Source of the DNA: Mycogone perniciosa
Lineage: Eukaryota > Ascomycota > Sordariomycetes > Hypocreales > Hypocreaceae
DNA length: 64,000 nt
Assembly (NCBI GenBank): GCA_025331125.1
Contig: JAOALB010000036.1
Coordinates: 54,740-118,739 of the forward strand
Direction of reading: 5' to 3'
The notes under the pieces were generated by a model. The model searched no databases, was not told where the DNA came from, and was given only the letters and a program-made list of their open reading frames with translations. Below are positions 12,009 through 21,569 of the stretch, piece after piece. Position 1 is the first letter of the stretch. Every line of letters begins with the position of its first letter. The position numbers were made by a program, and so were the translations under genes.

Positions 12009-12407
12009 TTAGGGATCCGCATTTTCTGTTTTTTCGCAGGCATACGCCCCGTCCCTATCTGCAGGCGTCTGAGGAGGTGAAAACGAGATTGAATTTGTGT
12101 ATGATTGAGCTGGAGAGGACCGGAGATTGGACATCACAGTGCTGGGAGGGCAGCGGTTGTGATGCGACTTCGGACAGGGGGCTGACTGGACTTCGTATTT
12201 GATGCCAGATCTTGGATACTTTGTGACATGTATACTAGAAGAGTTCCGGTGGGAACAGTGTATAACGGGGACTGGGCATTGAAAACGGGGGCGAGTGGAG
12301 GCCGGAAAGGAACACTGCTCAATATTCTTAATTGAGGTTACATTTGAGGAGCATTGGAGGTTGGGACATATCACAGGCATGGAGTACAAGAGGGACACAG
12401 GAAACAT
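12009..12407 (-). CDS. Uncertain Cys/Ser/Pro-rich open frame
   Basis: An uninterrupted ATG-initiated frame of 132 residues lies downstream of and convergent with STE50. It is rich in Ser, Pro and Cys, has no signal peptide, no membrane segment and no motif I recognise. No clear splice extension was found. It could be the antisense of an untranslated region, a lineage-specific gene, or chance. It is listed only because nothing else explains this 900-bp gap; RNA evidence would be needed to keep it. Confidence 0.2.
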   Translation of the reverse strand: MFPVSLLYSMPVICPNLQCSSNVTSIKNIEQCSFPASTRPRFQCPVPVIHCSHRNSSSIHVTKYPRSGIKYEVQSAPCPKSHHNRCPPSTVMSNLRSSPAQSYTNSISFSPPQTPADRDGAYACEKTENADP

Positions 12408-12590
12408 ACACGAAGCCCTGACCCGAAATTAAAGTTGAAATATTGGCAACCATGTTGTATGAAGTTTAATATTTCTTCATTTCCAAAAAAAGTTATGCGT
12501 GTGGATATCCTCACCCTACCCACCGAACTCCAAACCTTTAGCAATACCCTTCCAACATTTTGATAATTTTATCCATGCCCTGGTTCATCC

Positions 12591-12914
12591 TCATATCTCC
12601 TCCAATGTCTTCCCCCCCCGCCCATCCCCACTCTCGAAACTGGTCCCGTACTCCGTCTCCCTTTGGTGGTGCTGCACTCTTAGTCTTCTCCGGGCCATGA
12701 AGCAAGGGAACCAGCATCCTAGCATGATGCTGACGGCTAAGCCAAACGCCACGCCGATGATGAAGCCTCGCAGGATTTTCTCGAAGCTGGAGCCGGAGGT
12801 GGCGAGGAAGATGAACTGGTTTGAGGCGCTGGGGGTGGGAGGCGCTTCGGTTGAGGCGTTGATGGGGAGTGGTGATGGGTCGTTGGGGAGGAGGTGGCGG
12901 ATGGAGAGGTCCAT
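12591..12914 (-). CDS. Small single-pass membrane protein, hypothetical
   Basis: The frame from the ATG at 12914 gives 107 residues. A Pro/Ser/Thr-rich N-terminal part of about 45 residues is followed by one strong membrane segment (LRGFIIGVAFGLAVSIMLGC), then WFPCFMARRRLR, a basic stop-transfer stretch on the likely cytosolic side. An AG acceptor just before the ATG (CCGCAG) hints at a 5' untranslated intron. Near the C-terminus the coding strand runs through eight consecutive G. The alternative frame after this run continues to 12538 with a plausible helix (MRMNQGMDKIIKMLEG), so a one-base length error or a real frameshift in the run is possible. No function can be assigned. Confidence 0.5.
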   Translation of the reverse strand: MDLSIRHLLPNDPSPLPINASTEAPPTPSASNQFIFLATSGSSFEKILRGFIIGVAFGLAVSIMLGCWFPCFMARRRLRVQHHQRETEYGTSFESGDGRGGKTLEEI

Positions 12915-14128
12915 GGTGAACTGCGGATAAGTTAGAGTGAGGTTTTTAATGGATTGGTGGTGATGGGAGAAGGGATTATGTCGGTGTTTTTGGTGGTGGA
13001 CTGACTTGTTTTGCTCCGGCTTCAAGGTTCTACTTTATCCATAACGGACATGTTCACAGATACCGAGAGTTGATGACTGGGTAGGTCTGGTATGGTAAGG
13101 CCCTCAGCAATTGTTGCCTCGCAGACGACTCACACACTCGTGACTCTATTTGACGTCACATTGCTCACGATAATTGCGATTCCTACTAGCACTTGCGTAT
13201 ATATACTAACAGCAAACATCATAGACATAGATACTCCATGTAGTGAAAGGATTCGTGGCGATTGGTGGTAAAATTGTCGGTCAGTGAGTCAAGGCGCTGA
13301 CGACAACGACAAGACAAAGTCAGCCTTGTGGTGGTCTCTTTGGGTATGGTTTCCGGGGCTAGAGCCGTCTCCGAGGGTCCCGGGTCCGATGTGCGGAGAG
13401 GCGCTAGTTGATAAATACAAGGACTTCCCAAGTAGGAATGTTTATCTATATTATTCCTTGCTCTATAAGCTAGCTATAGCTTATCCTATAAAGTAGTAAA
13501 TATAAGGGGTTAAAAAGTAAAGGATACATTTCTCTGATGCTATGATTCTAATATAATATAAGTTAATATAATATTTAAAAATGGTTTTTATTCAAATACG
13601 AAGTATATTCATACTTGATATAAAATTATATGTATTTTATTATAACTTTAAAAATTTACTCCGTATTGCAAATCAGATTGTACTTCAAAGTCAAAGTATA
13701 ATACTAAGTGTTTGTTTTGGAGTCAGAATCCGGCAAGCTTTGATCCTTGAATTAAATATTTATATTAACAGCAACTTTCCTTTAATACTACCGTGCTTAT
13801 TAGTTAAGGGGGCATATCGTTGCCTCCCCCCATCAGTGACATTGCATTAATAAACATACAATCAAGTGGTCATCTCACTGGTAGTGATCCTTATAATGAG
13901 GGTTTCTAAATAGGCTTTATTTAACCTGAATCTACAATAAGGAAATATTCAGCTGGCTAGCTAGTCACCGACAGGCGGTCTCTCATCATCCCTATGCCTC
14001 ATATGCAAAAGTTGTTTGATCCGAGACAGCAAGGCGGCGGCGGATTCATGATTTGGTACAGAGACTCTAAACCTAGCCCGATGACAATCACAAGCAATGT
14101 GTGATAGCAGGGCAGCCAGTTGACAGGT
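12915..14128. other. Intergenic, locally AT-rich stretch
   Basis: No gene supported. From about 13,430 to 13,860 the sequence becomes markedly AT-rich with TpA-rich words, resembling a short relic of the same mutated repeats seen after 24 kb, but no element end or coding motif can be recognised. A TACTCCGTA copy lies at 13658. The right part probably includes the 3' untranslated region of the dehydrogenase gene. Confidence 0.45.
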
Positions 14129-15198
14129 TTACCTCAGTGGGGTTCCCGTTGATTCGGTGAGTCCTTCCACGCCCACCTTCAAAAAGTGCGGGTCCTCTCG
14201 AATCTGTTTCCCAACAGCGCCGTACTTTATCTCATCAACGTCCCAGTTGGCCCAGACAAACCGGCCGTGCAGGAACTCGGCCTCGCGGCTAGCAGCCCAG
14301 ACAGAAAAATGACCCGCCAGATTCTCTTTTGACAAGCGTCAGTAACCGTTGCTCAGCAAGACATTGGGGGTGTGAAAGACTATGGAACTGGTGGACGTAC
14401 CGTCATCAAAAATAATGTCGCTATGCTCATTGTACCCGAGGCTTCGTGCCATTTCTGTGAGAACGCCGCCTGGGTGAAAGCTAACGATCTGCATGTCTTC
14501 CACATTCGTGTCCTTGGCAATTTGTTGCAGGAGCAGGGTGCTCGCGTTCTTGGTCAAGCCGTAGGATGGGCGTTCTGGGGCCATTGTTGTCCACATGTAG
14601 GCGACTATAGAGGAGACGTTCACGACAAACTGGTAATGAGTTCCGCGAGGTTAGTCCCATGATTAGGAAGTGTCTTGGAACAGGGGGCTCGACTTACCTT
14701 GCGCGAATCCACCCCCTTGGTAGTCTGCTTATAGAATCTCTCCGTAAAGTCCAAAGCAGAGCGCACACTTGTCTCAAAGTCTGCCCAAACGCTGTCACGG
14801 CCGCTCTCGAGAATGGGGGTCATTGCTCCACGGGCAGCAGCATTTAGAACGAGGACGTCGATGACAATGCTGTCTTTCAAGAGACCTGCCCAGAGGGTCT
14901 CAGTAGATTCGAGATTGGAAATATCGCAAACCCGCCCTTCAACAATTGTTGCTGAGTCAATCTTCTTTGCCTCTTCAGCCAGCTTAGCCGCAGCAGTCTG
15001 CACCACGTCCGGCCGGCGACCAAGGATGATGACGCGCTTTGCGGATGCGGTGATGAAGCCGCGGGCAATGGCATAGCCAATACCGCTATTTCCTCCAGTT
15101 ATTAGGACACTTTTACCCGCCTGGGTCAGCTCCGGCCGTGTCGGAGAGATGGCCGGGTACGGGACGCGGCGGTCATGCTTCAGGGAGGGCAGGCTCAT
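14129..15198 (-). CDS. Short-chain dehydrogenase/reductase
   Basis: NAD(P)-dependent oxidoreductase of the classical SDR family; the substrate cannot be told from sequence. The model joins 15198-14698, 14629-14401 and 14325-14129, 308 residues. The nucleotide-binding motif TGGNSGIG is at residues 34-41, LNAAA replaces the usual NNAG, and the catalytic set is Ser173/174 (VNVSS), Tyr190 and Lys194 (SYGLTK). Intron 1 is 68 nt (GTAAGT, ending CCAG) and intron 2 is 75 nt (GTACGT, CTGAC, AAAG). A GTAAAC directly at the stop codon could be a donor for a further exon, so the C-terminus is provisional. It is transcribed divergently from the Zn2Cys6 regulator, which suggests but does not prove shared control with that gene and the neighbouring acyltransferase. 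Confidence 0.9.
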
Positions 15199-16732
15199 GA
15201 TTGCGGCTGTCTTCTGCAGGTCTTTTGTACGACGGGAAGAAAGTGATTTATGATATCAAGCAAATGGGCAAAAGTGACGGGCGTTATTGTATGAGATGGG
15301 AGAACTCTTGAGGGCTTCTCATGGGTTTGATACGAAATCAATGCATAGAGGTCGTCGGGACTGCTTGTTCTTATAGACTTGGACTTATAGCTCGCGCCCA
15401 TAACTGCGTCCAGCTTGATGCAGTAATAAAATTCTATATTAATAATTGAGGTTGCAGATGAAAAACGATGTCTATGGCCTGGCCGTCCCTGTTTTGAAAC
15501 ACTCCGCAAGGCGGAGGTATTCAAGCGGACTTTGATGGGAGGTGTAAGCCGGGGCTCAGAACGAAGAATGGCTGCTGCTTGTCAGAGTAGGGCCTAGCGC
15601 CCGTCAACAGCCGATCTAGCGGAAGAAATCCCGTCAACCCCGTCTATCGTCCGTCTATTCTCCTTGAGCCGCCAACGAAGGGACCTAAATACACAAGTAG
15701 GGAGGCATCAATTGCTACAGTAATGCTTTTGGCTTATTGGTTGCCTAGAGCCGCCTAGTCGTTGATCCCTTTAATATATCACAACCAACAACTAAGTGGG
15801 CAAAGAAGTCTCGGAAAGCTGCTTAGGTTATTACTAACAATAGGCGCCTACTTTTTATATAGGAACAACTGATTTCCAGTCAAGCAGACAGAAAATCAAG
15901 AGTGTTTTCCCGGGTCACCTACCCTACTCCGTGCTCTTCGGCTCAGTCAGGGTCACGTACCAGCACAGCAGCATGACGACAAAAAGCGCAATAGCAATGG
16001 GATGGAGCATGCACATACGTGCCCAAGCTGCCGCACGCACTAATAGCCTGTCATGATTAATATAACCTATAATGGCCCCAACAATCATCCAGTACACGAA
16101 GAGCTTCTTCGCCTATCTTCCCTGCCAGCTCGGACAGGCAGAAGCGGCCAAGCGTGATTCCCGTCTAGTAGCACGATGCGGAGTTTCATCGTCGCCATCA
16201 TGCCCCCCCATCGCCGAGCTCGCGTCCGGCCACTCTTGAGAGGTCGCTCGTCGGATAGAGATAGAGATTTACTTCTCCATGTAAGGGATTGAAGCACCCG
16301 CAGCGCTATCACTCAGCGCATTTCCCAAGAAGGCCAGACGCAGCGGTCGGAGACAGCTCTGTATCTGACGGCTGGCTCCTCTCCAGAGCGCCGTCCTCGG
16401 ATCGCCGCGCCGCAACGTTCCCCGATTCGTGTCTCCCGTAGTTCGGCAGCTGCTGAAGCTCAATGGCGTCATCCTTTTGCGGTGCGCCGTGATACGTCCT
16501 CGAGACGGCCTTGCCTAAGGATTAGGTGTGGGAAAGTGGTCGACTATTAGACCCCAAAGTAGTAACGGACAAGCGGGGGGGAACTTACGGGCGAGAGACG
16601 GAATAGATCCACCGCATTCCCGCATTTCGCCGTTCGACTCCATGACGTTCCGGTTTGCCTCCTTCTTTCAACATCGCCCACCGGGAGAGAAACCACTCCG
16701 TACTGCCCCTGTTGATCCCGTGTCCATACAAC
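15199..16732. promoter_or_regulatory. Divergent promoter region, SDR and Zn2Cys6 regulator
   Basis: No gene supported. It separates the minus-strand dehydrogenase from the plus-strand regulator. Small frames near 16,085-16,472 have no motifs. No clear inverted CGG operator pair of the kind bound by Zn2Cys6 proteins stood out by eye. ACTCCGTAC is present just upstream of the regulator start, near 16,694. Confidence 0.4.
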
Positions 16733-18498
16733 ATGTCGGATCATTGCCCGCCGAAAAACCAGACCCGTGCCCGACGCGCGTGTCGCTTCTGCTCCAGGCG
16801 GAAGATCCGATGCACTAAGGAGATACCCGAGTGTTCCTCATGCAAGCTGTGAGTAGTCTCACGACCCACGATGCTGTAAAGTCTCGGCTCAATCATGTGG
16901 TCTGTTTAGGCATGGGCGGAAGTGTTTGTACAATCCGGACCCCAGTGATTCGATTAGATCGAACGACGCCGCAAGTCTCCACCCATCGGAAGATATTCAC
17001 GAGCCACGTGCATTGCAAAGTCGAGAAGACAGTAACAGAGCGGCCGTTCTATTCTTGGACTATGATCTCTTCCTTCGCAGCCAAGCGCGGGTGTTCCCAA
17101 CTATCCAGGCCTCAAATCCCATTCCCAGTTATGTGAAAGCTCTCATCGGCGAAAGCGCAGTGTCTCAGCAAATAGCAGCTCGTTACTATCAGCTCGCCCA
17201 TCCGTGGTTGCCTATTATTTCGAGAAGGAAGGTTTTTGGCCAATTACTCAACCCATTGATGCCTCCCCGTGTTGATGTAGCTTTTTTACTCCTATGTATG
17301 AAGTTGATCACACAGCCTCAAGGGGATCAGAGTCTATGGGCATCGGAATACTATGCAGCCGTGAGATTTCGTATGGATACCCACCATGCCGGGATTGTCT
17401 CTCTGGAAATACTCCAAGGCTGCATTTTGCTTGCAGTGTACGAGCATGCACACGCCATTTACCCCGCGGCATATACATCTATAGGCATCTGCCTCCAATA
17501 TGCAAAGGCCCTAGGAATGGGCTGGATGGTTTCGGCGGGCGAATCCTCCACGACAGGGCTACGGATTGACATGGAGGAGCAGAAAAGGACATGGTGGGCG
17601 ATATTCCTGCTCGAAAGGTATGTGCGATATGACTCTGCCACTTCACTATTGTCCCTGTCTGGTGGTTGACTCAGACTCTATTATGGGGCTTGCAGAGTCT
17701 CTGGTCTTGGTAATCCGCAGCAAAGGCTATTGGTTCCAGAGCCTGCTTTGACGGCACAGCTCCCTTGTACGGAGACAGTATGGGAGAATCGAACATCCGT
17801 CGCGACTGCAGCCACATTGTCATCGCCGCCAGAATCATTAGGGCGTTTTGCAAGTACTGTGCAAGCTAGCTACATGCTGAGCCGCGTTCTCGGTCATGTG
17901 TCAGATATGCCCATGGATCCCGAGTTTCAACGACAAGAAGTAGAGCAGCTCGACAAAACACTAAATGCATTGATCCTATACTCAGATGCTGAGACAGGGG
18001 CTCATTATTCACTTCTGTGTTACCAAAGGGCTATTTCATTCTGGCAAGTTAAGCTCATGGTTGATGCTCGGATTGCAATTCTCACTAATAACGTTATGAC
18101 AGCGCTATCATGGTTTTATACAGGCCACATTTTCAACACGGCAAGACAAGCCCACTTTATCAGCACGCAAGGGATGCCTCAGACAACGCCGCCCGTATTG
18201 CTTTACAGACAGTTGGTAATTATCTCGGGGAGTGTGACACCGACTTCAAACATGGCGATGTGCCTCCATTCGTGCTGCCATGGATATACAACGCTGGCAT
18301 GTGGTTTATTCACAATGGAGCTGCGGACGAGCTGAAGGTGATTGAATCGGCTCTGCGCAAACTTAAGATGAAGTGGAGAGCTGCCGGTACGTGTTGGTCG
18401 TTTTCGCCTTTATTCACGACAAAATAACTAATAAGCATAACACGTAAGGGACTTATTCAGAGCTTTTAGCTGCAAGGAGGGTTATTGGGTGTCTATAA
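16733..18498 (+). CDS. Zn2Cys6 fungal-specific transcription factor
   Basis: Nuclear DNA-binding regulator. The model joins 16733-16848, 16910-17617, 17696-18043, 18103-18386 and 18449-18498, 501 residues with every phase consistent. The binuclear zinc cluster is complete: Cys17, Cys20, Cys27, Cys34, Cys37 and Cys44, with the last cysteine supplied after intron 1. The fungal-specific middle homology region follows, with YYQLAHPWLPIISRRKVF and EEQKRTWWAIFLLER. Intron 3 (18044-18102) is best read as a GC-AG intron: the donor is G|GCAAGT, the branch region is ACTAATAAC and the acceptor is ACAG. No GT donor restores the frame. The other introns start GTGAGT, GTATGT and GTACGT. It lies 476 bp upstream of the BAHD acyltransferase on the same strand, so it may once have controlled it and the SDR; targets are unknown. 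Confidence 0.85.
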
Positions 18499-18974
18499 TG
18501 CCTGCTACTATTACATAGTTACAGGTAGTACCGTGACATTATGCATACTGATTACGGTTAAGATCATCCTTAACCCGCCACCGATCCTGTTTATCCCTGT
18601 TGGCTTACGTGCCCGCCAAAAGCAAGGGAGGCAAACCGACGTGTCAAGATTTTCACGCCAACAACGGCCCTGTAAGAGGGCAACGTGCAAGTACATAATG
18701 TTTAGGGCGTGAATCAAGGCTTGGGTTTTTTCTTTTCTTCGCAGTAATCTTAGTCAGTTTGACTCAAAACTGCCCCCCCCTATCCAACTCCGGTATCGTG
18801 ATTGACGATCCATCTTGTTCCATAAACAACACCCTGCTATTTACCCCCCACTTACTAATATACATAACGTCTCTCCATAAAACTATATAATTCAATCAAA
18901 AGAACCGAGTTTTACGAAGTCAATTCACAGAGCCAATTCACAATTACATACCTATACCAATACCAGCAGTTGAG
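18499..18974 (+). promoter_or_regulatory. Promoter and leader of the BAHD acyltransferase
   Basis: No gene seen. A TATATAA near 18,884-18,890 sits about 90 nt upstream of the acyltransferase start and is the best TATA candidate. The last 100 nt are A/C-rich with few G, typical of a fungal leader. Confidence 0.4.
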
Positions 18975-20299
18975 ATGGCCAAGCCACTTCGACAACCAGG
19001 CATCTTCGGCCAGCTCTGCTGGGACTCTTATACTGGGTTCCTACTAGGCTTTTCCGAAAAGCCTGGTGTAATTCAAGACGATGTCATTGCAGCGCTTGAA
19101 AAGAGTGCCTCAAAGCTCATGGAAGCCTATCCGTATCTTGCGGGACAAATTGTTACACATGGGCGGACCGACACGAATTCAGGGAAGTACAAAATTATAC
19201 CGTATCTTCCACGCGACGGACACTCGCCCATTCGCCGCAAGGACTGCACAGAGTCATGTCCATCATATGAACAGATTCAGAGGGCACATGCGCCGTTCTC
19301 CATGCTGGATGAAGGCATCCTGCGCCCTAAAGTCGAGAAGAACGCCGAGCAGCCGGTCTTTATTGTGCAGGCTAATTTTATCAAGGGCGGGTTGTTGTTG
19401 TTGCCTTTCACCACAATGCTCTCGACATCACTAGCCATGGAACTGCCGTCAGGATGTTCGCAGCCGCTGGTCGTGGTGAACCGTTTGATCCAAAGTTTGT
19501 CGAGCTAAACAACCAAGATGCTGATGCTGTGGTGCCTTTCTTGCGTCCGGGAGAGCAAGGCCTTGACCACGACAATTTTCGAAGGCCCTCTACTCTCCAT
19601 GGCGTCACGGATGGTCCTGCCGAGGAATTAATGTGGAATCTTTGGCGTTTCCCAGCAGAGAAGGTGGCCGAACTGAAGAAAATGGCGTCAGGAGGTCCTA
19701 TTTGGGTCTCGACAAACGACGCAATTACTGCATTTCTGATGCAGCGAGTAACTGCAGTGCGCCTCGCTAATAAGCACCTAAACGAGGACGAAGCTGTTCA
19801 TTGCAGGCGTGCCGTCAATGTTCGAAGCAAGCTTCAGCCTCCAGTCGACAATGGCTATCTTGCTTCTCTCGTGGTTGAAGCGGTTACAAAATGGCCAAAG
19901 GCAACAGCTCTAGTGCAAGCCTCACTTGCCGAAGCTTCTATCAATCTCCGGGAATCGCTCAAAGAAATCGACGACCATTATGTTCGTAGCCTTGCAACGT
20001 TGATAAGAGATACCGAGGATAAGTCGACTCTTTTCTATGGTGGCAAGATGAACCTGAAGAACGACATTATGATATCGTCGTGGGCACACCTGGACTGGTT
20101 TTCGACCTGTAGTTTTGGCGACAGAATTGGGATTCCTGATTTCTTAACGAGACCGCATTCGGGCATGCCTAGCGTGGCTTTTGTCTTTCCAAAAAATAAG
20201 GAAGGCCATCTTACCCTTGGAGTGAATATTTCTTATGCAGACTCTGCTGGTCTCTTGAAAGATCCAATTTGGAGGAATTTCACCGAGTTCATTGGGTGA
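18975..20299 (+). pseudogene. BAHD-type acyltransferase, frameshifted at HxxxD
   Basis: Resembles the transferase family that includes trichothecene 3-O-acetyltransferase, which uses an acyl-CoA to acylate a hydroxyl of a small molecule. The start ATG at 18975 opens frame 1 (18975 to about 19405). The second half, in a different frame, runs to 20299. The switch lies in TTG repeats at 19392-19403, just before the catalytic motif, which reads HHNALD at 19409-19426 in the second frame. Loss of one base would explain it. No splice signals fit there. The usual DFGWG-like structural motif is also poor: the aligned place reads STCSFGDRIG. Both points argue for a pseudogene, although a sequencing indel in the TTG run remains possible. 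It follows the Zn2Cys6 regulator in the same direction. Confidence 0.75.
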
Positions 20300-20664
20300 A
20301 TGACAACGCGAGGTCTTGTCCACCCTGTATGGAGATAGTTACAATTCCACAATTAGCTACATAGATTCCAGGGCAGTTACATTACTATTGCTGGTAATCC
20401 CCGTGAAAGGAAGGTAATAATGTATGTTATATTGGTTGGGAGGTAATGGGAGAAACCTGCAACGATCCAGGTTAGTTCCTATGTATTATTTGTTCAGACT
20501 TGGTCCTAACGACTAGTTGGCGCCATTAGCTCTAGGCAGCAACGCAGTCGACCATGGCCGGGTAAAGTTCTTATAATTTCTCCTTAAGCCGGTTGTAATG
20601 ATCGGTCTGCGTGCCTCTTGTTCATTGTGAGAGGCTTCAACTACTGTCCTCATTTCTCTAAGCC
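20300..20664. other. Intergenic region, nothing recognised
   Basis: Short spacer between the acyltransferase pseudogene and the peptidase-like gene. No frame or regulatory motif stands out. Confidence 0.5.
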
Positions 20665-21569
20665 ATGAGAGAAGTCATCGACCTCACTCAAGATGACGAT
20701 ATCAACGAGACGCCACATCTCCAACTTAACCCATCACCACCCCCTTTAATTCTCCCACCCTCCTCCCCAACCGGATCACTCCTTCAATAACATCTCTGTC
20801 CTCCCAAGACCACCGAATCCTCCTCCAAAAACGCACCTGGCTACAAACCAACACAATCGAAATATCTCCCGCCGGTCACCGCTCCCCCATTCCCCCAAGC
20901 TTCATCCCCTCAACGCTCGTCTTCGCTCAAGAAGAGGCCGGTACGGCAGTATGCATTTCGCCCTCCGGGTTGATACTCACCTGTGCGCACTGCATCGCTG
21001 AATCTCCCTCCGAATTGGACTGGTCGAAGTCGCACTGGTTGCTCTTTTCCTCTGGACAAGTCGTATCCGCTGTGCCGTTAGCTTGGGACCCAAAACGCGA
21101 TCTGTCCTTGTTGCTCATCACCAAAGCCACCACCCCGATATCCTCTTTCCCATACAGCGCGATAGCTTCATCCGCACCCTCTCGCGGAACACCCCTCATC
21201 TGTACTGGCCACCCAGGCTCTGAAGATCTCGAGTCCGCTACGCCCAACACCCCTACCGGCTATGACACGCTTGTTTTCAGCACGGGCACGTTCCGCGGCT
21301 TGTCTCCGTCTCAAGATCCTCAGGATAACGCTGAAATGGGGGCTTTGAAGCACACATGCTGGACGTATTGGGGTCACAGCGGCGCACCGCTCGTGGAGCG
21401 TCGTAGAGGCGTGTTGGTTGGGTTGCATTCAAGTTGGGATGAGACTACAGGGATGAGGAGGGGTGTGCCGTGGGAGGCGGTTGTGATGTTTTTGGAGGAA
21501 GTGAGAGGGAGGTTTGGAGAGGAGGGAGTGCCGGAGGGATGGGTGTGGTTTATAAGTGGTGATGAGTGA
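20665..21569 (+). pseudogene. Trypsin-like peptidase homologue with N-terminal frameshift
   Basis: A chymotrypsin-fold serine peptidase or inactive relative. The catalytic set is visible in the main frame: His in LTCAHC, Asp in KRDLSLLL and Ser in GHSGAPL. The likely start is the ATG at 20665, giving MREVIDLTQDDD, but this frame stops after 41 codons. The peptidase frame is open only from about 20730 and has no ATG before the first core residues. The two frames must join between about 20730 and 20790. There is no GT donor in that stretch other than one in GAAGTCATC, so an intron is unlikely and a small indel (C-rich runs lie here) is the best explanation. VIDLT followed by acidic residues matches the SUMO-interaction consensus, suggesting a nuclear role for the ancestral protein. 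It could be functional if the shift is a sequencing error. Confidence 0.6.
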
